64,000 nt of DNA from the NCBI RefSeq assembly GCF_902141855.1, contig NZ_CABFVH010000027.1, positions 1-64,000 of the forward strand. The letters run 5' to 3'. This document shows positions 52,403 to 60,544 of the stretch, one piece after another. Every line of letters begins with the position of its first letter. Within the stretch, counting starts at the first letter, position 1. A model generated the notes under the pieces. The model did no database searches. It saw only the letters and a program-made list of their open reading frames with translations, and was not told the DNA's origin. The translations under genes and the position numbers were made by a program. This stretch comes from Methylobacterium dankookense. Lineage in GTDB: Bacteria; Pseudomonadota; Alphaproteobacteria; Rhizobiales; Beijerinckiaceae.

Positions 52403-53923
52403 TCAGGCCGACGGCGCCGCCGGCGCGCCGCGCAAGGCCGCGGCCATCCGTGCGACGGCCGGCGCCATCGCGGGCTCCGGCACGGCGGCGTAGCCGAGGA
52501 GAAGGCCGGGGCTCGCGGCGGCGTTCGCGGCGGGGCCCGCGTGATAGGCCGAGAGCGCCACCGCAGCGATCCCGGCCGCCGCGCAGGCCGCCGCCGCCCG
52601 CGCGTCGCCGAGGCCGGCCGGCCAGAGCGGGCCGGGCCGGGCGACGAGATGCATGCCCCCCGCGAGGGGGGCCACGTCCAGGATGTCGGCCTGACGCGCC
52701 GCCGCCGCGAGCAGCGCCTCCTGGCGCAGCGCGTAGAGGCGGCGCGTGCGGCGCAGATGGGCCGCGAGATGGCCCTCCTCGATGAAGCGGGCCAGCGCCC
52801 CCTGGCCGAGGCCCGCCGGGGCGGGGCCGGCCTCGGCGAGCGCCCGCTGCACCGGCGCGGCGAGACCGGGCGGCAGGACGAGGTAGCTGAGCTGCAGGGC
52901 CGGCAGGAGCACCTTGGAGAAGCTGCCGACATAGATCACGCGGCCCTCGCGATCGAGGCTGCGCAGCGGCGCGAGCGGGCGCCCGGCATAGCGGTAGGCG
53001 CCGTCGTAATCGTCCTCGACGATCCAGCCGCCATTCGCCCGTGCCCAGGCCAGGAGGTCGAGCCTGTTCTCCAGGCTCATGGCGTGGCCGAGCGGATAAT
53101 GGTGGGCCGGCGTGACCACGGCGAGCCGCCCCGCCGGCTCGATCGCGCGGGCCGCCGCCACCGCGAGGCCGCCGGGCCCGACGGGCACCGGCACCGGCCG
53201 CAGGCCCGCCTCGGCGAGCGCCCGGGCGATGCCGGGAAAGCCCGGATCCTCGACATAGGCCGCCTCGCCGGGATCGAGCAGCAGGCGCGCCAGCAGGCGC
53301 AGGCTCTGGCGGATGCCGGCGGTGACGATCACGTCCTCGGGCTCGCAGGCGACGCCGCGGCCGGCGGCGAGATAGGCCGCCACCGCGCGGCGCAGGGCCG
53401 GCAGGCCGAGCGGGTGGGGCGCGGGCGGCGGCCCCTCGCGCCATTCCGCCTGGATCAGCTTGGCGAAGACCGCGAAGGGGAAGGCGTCGAGGGCCGGCCG
53501 CCCGAGGGCGAAGGCGTCGGGCGCCTCGGGACCGGACAGGTAGGCGCGCGGCCCCGAGGCCGCGAGCGCCGCGCCGCGCCGCGACAGGACCGGGGGCGGC
53601 AGGGAACGCCCGGCGGGCGCGGGGGCCGGCGGGGCGGGATCCTCCGGCGGCACGGCGGCGACGCGGGTGCCGGAGCCGGTGCGCGCCACGAGATAGCCCT
53701 CGGCAGCGAGCTGCTCCAGGGCGAGCAGCACCGTGCCGCGGGCGCAGCCGAGATCGGAGGCGAGCGCCCGCGAGGCCGGGATGCGGCTGCCCGGCGCGAG
53801 GCGGCGCGACAGGATCGCCTCGCGCAGGGCATCGCGAATCTGGACGTGCAGGGGCCCACCCGAGCCGGGATCGAGCCCGAGGGCGAGGGGTAGGGGTCCG
53901 CCCGGGATTTCCGGTGCAGGCAC
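52403..53923 (-). CDS. MocR/PdxR-type transcriptional regulator (GntR plus aminotransferase domain)
   Basis: A 506-residue protein: a GntR winged-helix domain (PLHVQIRDALREAILSRRLA, GCARGTVLLALEQLAAEGYL) and a class I aminotransferase-like domain with PAHHYPLGHAMSLENRLDLL, IVEDDYDGAYRYAG and the PLP lysine in YVGSFSKVLLPALQL. Such regulators sense PLP or an amino compound. It is divergent from a PaiB-like gene, its likely target. I use GTG at 53923; a TTG at 53986 would add 21 residues and cannot be excluded. Confidence 0.88.
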   Translation of the reverse strand: MPAPEIPGGPLPLALGLDPGSGGPLHVQIRDALREAILSRRLAPGSRIPASRALASDLGCARGTVLLALEQLAAEGYLVARTGSGTRVAAVPPEDPAPPAPAPAGRSLPPPVLSRRGAALAASGPRAYLSGPEAPDAFALGRPALDAFPFAVFAKLIQAEWREGPPPAPHPLGLPALRRAVAAYLAAGRGVACEPEDVIVTAGIRQSLRLLARLLLDPGEAAYVEDPGFPGIARALAEAGLRPVPVPVGPGGLAVAAARAIEPAGRLAVVTPAHHYPLGHAMSLENRLDLLAWARANGGWIVEDDYDGAYRYAGRPLAPLRSLDREGRVIYVGSFSKVLLPALQLSYLVLPPGLAAPVQRALAEAGPAPAGLGQGALARFIEEGHLAAHLRRTRRLYALRQEALLAAAARQADILDVAPLAGGMHLVARPGPLWPAGLGDARAAAACAAAGIAAVALSAYHAGPAANAAASPGLLLGYAAVPEPAMAPAVARMAAALRGAPAAPSA

Positions 53924-54018
53924 GGCGCAATTGGTCCAGTCGATCGCTCGAAAATGGATCTTTTGCCTGGGCCGCTTTCGCGTCAAGCGGAGGCTCGCAT
54001 CCGCAGGAGAGGTTTTCC

Positions 54019-54642
54019 GTGTACCAGCCGCCGCATTTCCGGGAGGAGGGCCGCGAGGCGCTCGCCGCTCTGGTGCGCGCCCACCCGCTCGGGCTCCTCG
54101 TCACGGCGGGGCCGGGCGGGCTGATGGCGAACCCGGTGCCGTTCCTGCTCTACGCCGAGGGCGAGCACGGCGTGCTGCGGGCACATGTGGCGCGGGCCAA
54201 CCCGCAATGGCGGGAACTGGAGGCGGTGGCGGATTGCCTCGTCGTGTTCCAGGGGCCGGAGGCCTACGTCACCCCCTCCTGGTACGCGACCAAGCGCGAG
54301 ACCGGCCGCGTCGTGCCGACCTGGAACTACGCCACCGTGCAGGCGCGGGGCCGGCCGCGCGCCATCTCCGATGCCGGCTGGCTGCGGCGGCAGGTGGACG
54401 ACCTCACCGCCGCGCGCGAGGGCGGCCGGCCCGAGCCCTGGGCGGTCTCGGACGCGCCGGAGCCCTTCGTCGCGGCGCAGCTGCGCGCCATCGTCGGCGT
54501 CGAGATCGCGCTCACCGACGTCGCGGGCAAGTGGAAGATGAGCCAGAACCGCACGGACGAGGACCGGGAGGGCGTGGCGCACGGCCTCGCGGCCGAGGGG
54601 GACGCGGCGGTCGCCGCCCTCGTCGCGGAGCGCCGCCCGTGA
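54019..54642 (+). CDS. PaiB-like FMN-binding negative transcriptional regulator
   Basis: A 207-residue protein of the PaiB/FMN-binding split-barrel family: MYQPPHFREEGREALAALVR, HPLGLLVT, MANPVPFLLY, HVARANPQW, YVTPSWYATKRETGRVVPTW and KMSQNRTDEDREGVAHGL. PaiB of Bacillus represses degradative and sporulation genes; most homologues are uncharacterised. The start is GTG at 54019, 6 bases after GGAGAGG. It is divergent from the MocR gene and overlaps the GNAT gene by 4 bases. Confidence 0.9.
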   Translation: MYQPPHFREEGREALAALVRAHPLGLLVTAGPGGLMANPVPFLLYAEGEHGVLRAHVARANPQWRELEAVADCLVVFQGPEAYVTPSWYATKRETGRVVPTWNYATVQARGRPRAISDAGWLRRQVDDLTAAREGGRPEPWAVSDAPEPFVAAQLRAIVGVEIALTDVAGKWKMSQNRTDEDREGVAHGLAAEGDAAVAALVAERRP

Positions 54643-55355
54643 GCCCGCGCAGCAACGCCTACGGCCAGCCGGTCGGCCCCGACCTGTCGGGCTGGACCCC
54701 GCGCCCGCTGCCGCCGCGCACGCCGATGGAGGGCCGCACCTGCCGGCTCGAACCCCTCGACCCGGAAACCCATGCGGAGGAGCTGTTCGCGGCCTTCACC
54801 GCCGCGCCGGACGGGCGGAGCTGGACCTACATGTTCGGCGAGCGGCCGATGGATGTCGAAACCTACCGGGCGGGCCTCGCGGCGCAGGCCGCCGGATCCG
54901 ACCCGATCTTCTTCGCGATCCGGGACCGCGCGACCGGGCGCGCGGCCGGGATCGCCTCCTATCTGCGCATCGATCCGGGCAACGGCAGCATCGAGGTCGG
55001 GCACATCCATCTGAGCCCCGCCCTGCAGCGGACCCGGGCGGCGACCGAGGCGATGGCGCTGATGATGGAGCGCGCCTTCGGCCTCGGCTACCGGCGCTAC
55101 GAGTGGAAATGCGACAGCCTCAACGCGCCCTCCCGCGCGGCGGCCCTGCGCCTCGGCTTCACCTTCGAGGGCATCTTCCGCAACGCCGTGGTGGTGAAGG
55201 GCCGCTCGCGCGACACCGCCTGGTTCTCGATCACCGACGCCGAATGGCCGCGGGTGCGGGCGGGGCTGGAAGCCTGGCTCGCCCCGGAGAACTTCTGGGA
55301 TGACGGCCGGCAGCGCCGCGGCCTCGCCGAGATGCGGGCCGACATGCAGGACTGA
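54639..55355 (+). CDS. GNAT acetyltransferase (RimJ/RimL type)
   Basis: A 238-residue GNAT: RTCRLEPLDPETHAEELFAA, GIASYLRIDPGNGSIEVGHI, the acetyl-CoA region LQRTRAATEAMALMMERAFG and YEWKCDSLNAPSRAAALRLG. Family members acetylate amino groups of proteins or small molecules. The GTG start (GTGA) overlaps the PaiB-like stop, so the pair is cotranslated; a PaiA/PaiB-like acetyltransferase-regulator pair is suggested, but this protein is not close to PaiA by eye. Its TGA stop lies inside an R1 hairpin. Confidence 0.88.
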   Translation: MSPRSNAYGQPVGPDLSGWTPRPLPPRTPMEGRTCRLEPLDPETHAEELFAAFTAAPDGRSWTYMFGERPMDVETYRAGLAAQAAGSDPIFFAIRDRATGRAAGIASYLRIDPGNGSIEVGHIHLSPALQRTRAATEAMALMMERAFGLGYRRYEWKCDSLNAPSRAAALRLGFTFEGIFRNAVVVKGRSRDTAWFSITDAEWPRVRAGLEAWLAPENFWDDGRQRRGLAEMRADMQD

Positions 55356-55516
55356 TCCCGCGTCCGGTTGATCGGACCGGACGCGGGATCAGTAAGCCCG
55401 CGCGGCGCTTGAGCGAAGGCGACATCCGCTATCCCGGAGGGATCAGCCAGCCCGCGCGGCGCCTGAGCGAAGGCGACATCCGCCATCCCGAAGGGATCAC
55501 CCGGATGTCGTATGAC
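55353..55516 (-). repeat. R1 dispersed repeat, copy d, with internal duplication
   Basis: An inverted R1 copy beginning at the TGA stop of the GNAT gene (55353-55355). The terminal stem is 16 bp (55353-55368 with 55376-55391), perfect, loop TGATCGG. A 51-base stretch is duplicated (55395-55445 and 55449-55499) with few differences, so this copy is longer than the others. Confidence 0.9.
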
Positions 55517-55531
55517 CGGCCGGATGGTGCG

Positions 55532-55801
55532 CTATGCGGGGTCCTCTGCCGTCCCGTGCGAGCCCAGGATCGCGGCCGAGCCCGAGACGTGGAAATCGAG
55601 CCGGAAGAGCACGAGGCCGGCCTCGTTCGTGACCTCCATGGTCCAGTCCTCGCCGAGCTTCATGCGCTGGGCATTGTCGGCGATCACCCGGCCCGCGAGG
55701 TGGATCGCCATGTGCTGCGCCTCGTGCCAGTCGGCGAGTTCGCGGCCCGCGTGATCGGGCACGCTGATGCCGTCGGTGATGTTGAAGAAGAACCGGGGCA
55801 C
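55532..55801 (-). CDS. DUF6894 family protein
   Basis: An 89-residue protein starting at a GTG (55801) with MPRFFFNITDGISVPDHAGR, then EAQHMAIHLAGRVIADNAQR and DWTMEVTNEAGLVLFRLDFH. This RFFFxxxDG pattern is typical of the small DUF6894 proteins, abundant in Methylobacterium and Bradyrhizobium and of unknown function. A longer frame to 55843 lacks a good ribosome site. Isolated gene. Confidence 0.82.
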   Translation of the reverse strand: MPRFFFNITDGISVPDHAGRELADWHEAQHMAIHLAGRVIADNAQRMKLGEDWTMEVTNEAGLVLFRLDFHVSGSAAILGSHGTAEDPA

Positions 55802-55843
55802 GCGGCGCTCCACCTCGGGAAGGCGGGAGCGGTCCGCTCTCAC

Positions 55844-56183
55844 TCACGGGCGCGCCTCGGGTCGAAGCCGTGATTGCCCTCGCTTCTGGCCGAGGGCCGG
55901 CAGGCGCTTCCATCACCTGGGTTAACGAAGCGCGGGTTCTCGGATGCAGCGGGCCGATCCCGTGGGAGGGGGCGTTGGGACCGGCCCGCTGGCCGCGCCG
56001 TCGCTGGGGTCGCTTGCGGACGCGGTATCGGAGCCTGAGCGAGGCGCTTTGCTGGAATGTGTCGGTGGCCCCGCGGCAGGGAGAGTCCGATTGGGGGATG
56101 CCGATTGCCGGCTTGCGCGCGGCCCCCCTGCCATGGCCTAGACTGATGGCGCATCGCCGTCCCGGAGCCCGATCCACCGCGCC
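55844..56183. other. Spacer before the TerB-like gene
   Basis: 340 bases without a supported gene. I see short open frames on both strands but none with a ribosome site or recognisable protein. It must contain the promoter of the TerB-like gene; no clear elements were found. Confidence 0.4.
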
Positions 56184-56645
56184 ATGAGCCTCCTTCGCGA
56201 CCTGTTCGGACGTGTCTCGCAGACCGTGACCGCCTATGCCGGCGACAGCACCCTGATGCTCGCCGCCGTCTCGGCCGCCGCCAACGTCATCGTGGCCGAT
56301 GGCGAGGTCGCGGGCGAGGAGTTCGAGACGGCGCTCGCCGGCCTGCGGGCCAACCCGATCCTGGAGAAGGGCTACGACGCCCTGATGCTGGAGACCGAGC
56401 TCTACGACGGCATCGCCCGGGCGCGCACCCGCGCCGGCCGCGCCGAGAACCTGCGCCACGTGGCCGGCGCCGCCGAGCGGCCGGCCGAGCAGCGCGCGGC
56501 GATCTTCCTCATCGCCGCGGACGTGGCCGACCACGAGGGCATCGCGGGCGTCGAGGCGGCGGCCCTCCTGGAGATCGCGGCCGCCCTGAAGGTCGATCCG
56601 GAGGCGCTGCTCCGCGCCTCGCCCGTCCTGCGGCGGGAGCCGTGA
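56184..56645 (+). CDS. TerB-like tellurite-resistance-type protein
   Basis: A 153-residue, mostly helical protein with the TerB-type arrangement: AANVIVADGEVAGEEFETAL in the first half and IFLIAADVADHEGIAGVEAA in the second. These two Asp/Glu-containing segments are the metal-binding motif of TerB/DjlA-N domains. Role unknown outside ter operons; no other ter gene is present. Single gene. Confidence 0.85.
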   Translation: MSLLRDLFGRVSQTVTAYAGDSTLMLAAVSAAANVIVADGEVAGEEFETALAGLRANPILEKGYDALMLETELYDGIARARTRAGRAENLRHVAGAAERPAEQRAAIFLIAADVADHEGIAGVEAAALLEIAAALKVDPEALLRASPVLRREP

Positions 56646-56789
56646 CAGAGGACTGCGTCCGGCGCATGACCGGCCCGTATCGCCCCCTGGCACCCCGGTT
56701 GCTCCTGCGCTCCGGGTCAGGCCGCTTCGGAGCGGCGGATATCGACAGCGTGACGCGTCGCCGAATTAGCCGGCAAAAGGATTGAGAGC

Positions 56790-58061
56790 GTGGCTACAGA
56801 ACCGACGAATCCGGGCAAGACCCACAATCTGCGCATCGACGGGTCGCGCCTCTGGGCGACCCTGATGGAGACGGCGGCCTTCGGCGGGACGCCGGCCGGC
56901 GGCATCAACCGCCTGACGCTCTCGCCCGAGGACGGGCAGGTGCGCGACTGGTTCCGCGCGGCCTGCGAGACGGCGGGCCTGGAGGTCGGCGTCGACGCCC
57001 TCGGCACCCAATACGCCCTGCGCCGCGGGCGCGACATGAGCCGGCCCCCGGTCGCCTGCGGCTCGCATCTCGACACCCAGCCCACGGGCGGCAAGTTCGA
57101 CGGCATCCTCGGCGTGCTCGCGGGGCTGGAGGTGATGCGCAGCCTCGACGATGCCGGGATCGAGACCGAGGCGCCCCTGCTCCTCGTGAACTGGACCAAT
57201 GAGGAGGGCTCGCGCTTCGCCCCCGCCATGATGGCCTCGGCGGCCTATGCCGGGGAATTCACCACCGAGGAGATCCTGGCCAAGCGCGACGCGGCCGGTG
57301 TCAGCGTCGCCGAGGCCCTCGACGCGATCGGCTGCCGCGGCCCCGAGCCGGTCGGCGCCCGCGCCATCGGCGCCTTCGTGGAACTGCATATCGAGCAGGG
57401 CCCGATCCTCGAGGCCGAGGGCAAGACCATCGGCGTGGTCGAGGGCGGCCAGGGCATCGCGTGGTTCGACGGCGCGGTGACGGGCTTCGAGAGCCATGCC
57501 GGCACCACGCCGATGCCGCGGCGGCGCGACGCCCTGCTCGGCCTCGCCGAGCTGGCGCTGGCGGTCGAGCGGATCGCGCAGGGCCACGCCCCCAGCGCCG
57601 TGGCGACGATGGGCGAGGCGGTGATCGGGGCGCCCTCGCGCAACGTGGTGCCGGGCCAGATCCGCTTCACCCTCGACATGCGCGATCCGAAATCCGAGAC
57701 CCTCGACGCCATGGAGACGGCGCTCCGCGAGGCCGCCGCCGAGATCGGCGCCCGGCGCAACCTCGCGCTCCAGATCGAGCGGATCTGGCGCAAGGAGCCG
57801 GTGCCCTTCGATACGGGCCTCGTCGCCGCCGTCGATGCCGCCGCGGAGGCGCTCGGCCACAGCCGGCGCCGGATCGTCTCGGGGGCCGGCCACGACGCCT
57901 GCAACCTCGCGGGCCGCGTGCCCACCACGATGATCTTCGTGCCCTGCAAGGACGGCGTCAGCCACAACGAGTCGGAATCGGCCACCCCCGCCGATTGCGC
58001 GGCCGGCGCCGACGTCCTCCTGCACACCCTGCTCGCCCTGGCCAACGCTCCGCGCGTCTGA
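56790..58061 (+). CDS. Zn-dependent hydrolase (N-carbamoyl-L-amino acid hydrolase/allantoate amidohydrolase family)
   Basis: A 423-residue M20-type carbamoylase: ACGSHLDTQPTGGKFDGILG, LLLVNWTNEEGSRFAPAMMA, GAFVELHIEQGPILEAEGKT and SGAGHDACNLAGRVPTTMIF. These enzymes hydrolyse allantoate, N-carbamoyl amino acids or beta-ureidopropionate. The following genes (AtzG/AtzE/HpxZ-like) point to a ureide such as allantoate or oxalurate. Start is GTG at 56790 (MATEPTNPGKTHNLR). Likely first gene of the catabolic cluster. Confidence 0.9.
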   Translation: MATEPTNPGKTHNLRIDGSRLWATLMETAAFGGTPAGGINRLTLSPEDGQVRDWFRAACETAGLEVGVDALGTQYALRRGRDMSRPPVACGSHLDTQPTGGKFDGILGVLAGLEVMRSLDDAGIETEAPLLLVNWTNEEGSRFAPAMMASAAYAGEFTTEEILAKRDAAGVSVAEALDAIGCRGPEPVGARAIGAFVELHIEQGPILEAEGKTIGVVEGGQGIAWFDGAVTGFESHAGTTPMPRRRDALLGLAELALAVERIAQGHAPSAVATMGEAVIGAPSRNVVPGQIRFTLDMRDPKSETLDAMETALREAAAEIGARRNLALQIERIWRKEPVPFDTGLVAAVDAAAEALGHSRRRIVSGAGHDACNLAGRVPTTMIFVPCKDGVSHNESESATPADCAAGADVLLHTLLALANAPRV

Positions 58062-58294
58062 GCCGGAATCGCCGCGCCCATCGCGGGCGCGGCGGTTTTC
58101 CATGCACGAGTTTTAGGCATCTCCCCGGCCCGCGCCCTGCTCACCGGGCGTGCAGATTGGAGCGGTTCTGCATTCTCGGTCGGCAGATCCGGCCGCGCGG
58201 ATTGAATGCAACGCTTGCAACCGGTGCCTTTGCTGCGGATCTTCGCGCCTGTTCACGAGACCGCGACGGCTCGAAACCAGGCCCGGACCGCACG

Positions 58295-58498
58295 ATGGCA
58301 ATTCCCGACGCACCGACCACCGAGCCGGATCTCGCAGCCTACGCGGCGGCCGCCGCCCCCGTGCTGGGCCTCGCCCTCGATCCGGCCTGGATCGAGCCCG
58401 TCGTCGCCAATCTCCGCGTGCTGCGCGCCGCCGCCGACCTCGTCGCCGCCTTCCCCCTGCCGGACGAGGCCGAGGCGGCCCCGGTCTTCGAGGCGTGA
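58295..58498 (+). CDS. AtzG/HpxX-like small subunit (DUF4089)
   Basis: A 67-residue protein, MAIPDAPTTEPDLAAYAAAA then APVLGLALDPAWIEPVVANL. This DUF4089 family is the small partner (AtzG, or HpxX in enteric bacteria) of the amidase encoded next. AtzG stabilises AtzE in a heterotetramer. Its stop overlaps the amidase start by 4 bases (GTGA), which fits a 1:1 complex. Confidence 0.88.
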   Translation: MAIPDAPTTEPDLAAYAAAAAPVLGLALDPAWIEPVVANLRVLRAAADLVAAFPLPDEAEAAPVFEA

Positions 58499-59901
58499 GC
58501 ACCGTGACCGACTGGAGCACCGCATCCGCTGCCGCCATCGCCGCGGCGGTCTCGTCCGGGCAGGTCTCGGCCCGGACCGTGGCCGAGGCCGCCCTTGCCC
58601 GCATCGCCGCGATCGATCCCCGCACCAACGCCTTCACCGCGGTGCTGGGCGCGCGGGCTCTGGCCCGGGCCGATGCGGTCGATGCCGGTCTCGCCCGCGG
58701 CGAGGCGCCGGGGGCGCTCGCGGGCGTGCCCTTCGCGGTCAAGAACCTGATCGACGTGGAAGGATTGCCGACCCGGGCCGGCGCGAAGATCAACCGCGAC
58801 CGGGCGCCCGCGACCCGCGACGGCGCCCTGGTGCGGCGCCTGGAGGCGGCGGGCGCCGTGCTCGTGGGCGCGCTCAACATGGGCGAGTACGCCTACGACT
58901 TCACCGGCGAGAACGTGCATGACGGGGATTCCCGCAACCCGCACGACCTCGGCCACATGACCGGCGGCTCCTCCGGCGGCTCCGGCGCGGCGGTGGCGGC
59001 GGGGCTCGTCCCCCTCAGCCTCGGCTCCGACACCAATGGCTCGATCCGGGTTCCATCCGCCTTCTGCGGCTGCTTCGGCCTGAAGCCCACCTACGGGCGG
59101 TTGACCCGGGCCGGCAGCTTTCCCTTCGTCGGCAGCCTCGACCATCTCGGGCCGATGGCCCGCTCGGTCCACGACCTCGCCTGCGCCTACGACGCCATGC
59201 AGGGGGAGGATCCCGAGGACCCGGTCGCCACGACCCGCGCGCCCGAGCCGGCGCTGCCGGGCCTGGAGGACGGGCTCGGATCCCTGCGCGTCGCCGTGGC
59301 CGGCGGCTACTTCGCCCGCGGCGGCGACCCCGAGGCCTTCGCGGCCGTGGCCCGGGTCGCCGACGCCCTCGGCGCGACCCGGATGGTCGAGGTGCCCGAG
59401 GCCGCCCGCGCCCGCGCCGCCGCCTACCTGATCACCGCCGCCGAGGGCGCCGCGCTTCATCTCGACCGCCTGCGTGCCCGCGCGGGCGAGTTCGACCCGG
59501 CCGTGCGCGACCGCCTGATCGCGGGCGCGATGATCCCGGCGCCCCATGTGGAGCGGGCGCAGCGCTTCCGCCGCTGGTACCGCGCGGCGGTCATGGACCT
59601 GTTCCGCGAGGTCGACATCCTGCTCGCCCCGGCCACGCCCTGTCGGGCGCCGCGCTCCGGCCAGAAGACCTTCGTGATCGACGGCGTCGAACTGCCGGTG
59701 CGGGCCAATATCGGTCTGTTCACGCAGCCGATCTCCTTCTTCGGCCTGCCGGTGGTGGCGGTGCCGGTCCGGCTCGACGACGGCCTGCCGCTCGGCGTGC
59801 AGGTGATCGCCGCGCCCTGGCGCGAGGCCGACGCGCTGCGCGTCGCGCGCGTGCTGGAGCGGTCCGGCGCCGTCCGCGCCCCGGTCGCGGCGCTGGATTG
59901 A
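58495..59901 (+). CDS. AtzE/HpxY-like amidase
   Basis: A 468-residue amidase-signature enzyme. Ser-cisSer-Lys triad: K83 in GVPFAVKNLIDVEG, S159 in MTGGSSGGSGAA, S183 in SLGSDTNGSIRVPSAFCGCF. The AtzE clade cleaves 1-carboxybiuret; enteric HpxY acts in oxalurate breakdown. GTG start at 58495. Flanked by its DUF4089 partner and an HpxZ-like gene. Confidence 0.92.
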   Translation: MSTVTDWSTASAAAIAAAVSSGQVSARTVAEAALARIAAIDPRTNAFTAVLGARALARADAVDAGLARGEAPGALAGVPFAVKNLIDVEGLPTRAGAKINRDRAPATRDGALVRRLEAAGAVLVGALNMGEYAYDFTGENVHDGDSRNPHDLGHMTGGSSGGSGAAVAAGLVPLSLGSDTNGSIRVPSAFCGCFGLKPTYGRLTRAGSFPFVGSLDHLGPMARSVHDLACAYDAMQGEDPEDPVATTRAPEPALPGLEDGLGSLRVAVAGGYFARGGDPEAFAAVARVADALGATRMVEVPEAARARAAAYLITAAEGAALHLDRLRARAGEFDPAVRDRLIAGAMIPAPHVERAQRFRRWYRAAVMDLFREVDILLAPATPCRAPRSGQKTFVIDGVELPVRANIGLFTQPISFFGLPVVAVPVRLDDGLPLGVQVIAAPWREADALRVARVLERSGAVRAPVAALD

Positions 59902-59910
59902 GGGATGTCC

Positions 59911-60294
59911 ATGGTCATCGACGATCCCGCGGTGAAGGCAGAGGTCGAGGCGGCCTTCCGCGCCTACGAGGCGGCGCTGACCGGCAACGACGTGCCGGTG
60001 CTCGAAGCCCTCTTCCACGACGATCCCCGCACCATCCGCTACGGCGCGGGTGAGAACCTCTACGGCATGGACGCGATCCGCGCCTTCCGCCGTACCCGCG
60101 CGCCCATTGGCCTGATGCGCGCGCTGCAGGACACGGTGATCACCACCTATGGCCGTGACCTCGCCACCGCGATGACCTTGTTCACCCGCGACAACGCGCC
60201 CGGCAAGGTCGGCCGCCAGAGCCAGACCTGGGTGCGCTTTCCCGAAGGCTGGCGGGTGGTCGCCGCCCATGTGAGCGTGATCGACGCGCCCTGA
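59911..60294 (+). CDS. hpxZ: HpxZ-like protein (DUF3225, SnoaL fold)
   Basis: A 127-residue protein: VIDDPAVKAEVEAAFRAYEA, FHDDPRTIRYGAGENLYGMD and RQSQTWVRFPEGWRVVAAHV. HpxZ/AtzH-family proteins follow the amidase gene in oxalurate and s-triazine clusters. GAGGG at 59900-59904 fits the ATG at 59911; an ATG at 59905 would be too close. Confidence 0.88.
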   Translation: MVIDDPAVKAEVEAAFRAYEAALTGNDVPVLEALFHDDPRTIRYGAGENLYGMDAIRAFRRTRAPIGLMRALQDTVITTYGRDLATAMTLFTRDNAPGKVGRQSQTWVRFPEGWRVVAAHVSVIDAP

Positions 60295-60371
60295 GGCGCG
60301 CCAGCCCGAGAACTCCGACAGACATTCCGGCACGCGGCCTGCGCCGTTTGCTGCCGGTGAGCTGTGCCGCG

Positions 60372-60411
60372 GCCCCGCAGGACCGGGGCTGACCAGAGAT
60401 TATTTTTTTCG
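60372..60411 (+). terminator. Possible terminator before the ABC transporter genes
   Basis: A 6-bp GCCCCG/CGGGGC hairpin (60372-60389) followed after 12 bases by a run of seven T (about 60403-60409). The distance to the T-run is long for a classic terminator, so this is tentative. It would partly separate the hydrolase genes from the transporter operon. Confidence 0.35.
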
Positions 60412-60544
60412 TGCTGCCGCGTGAGGCGAAAAACAAGTCTTCGCACCGCGCCGCCTCTTCGGCCCCCTTTGGCCGCGCCCTTGCATGGGGCCGGCCGTCC
60501 CCACGGGCATCCCGGTGCCCGCCCACGGAGCGAACCCCCTCGAC

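Noticed and set aside
55395..55499. Two 51-base repeats as a CRISPR array
   Set aside because: Only two units, 3-base spacer, and the unit is part of R1 present elsewhere. No cas genes.
55409..55873. Plus-strand frame with duplicated SEGDIRYPGGIS/SEGDIRHPEGIT segments
   Set aside because: The segments are translations of the 51-base duplication in R1 copy d; the rest is antisense to the DUF6894 gene.
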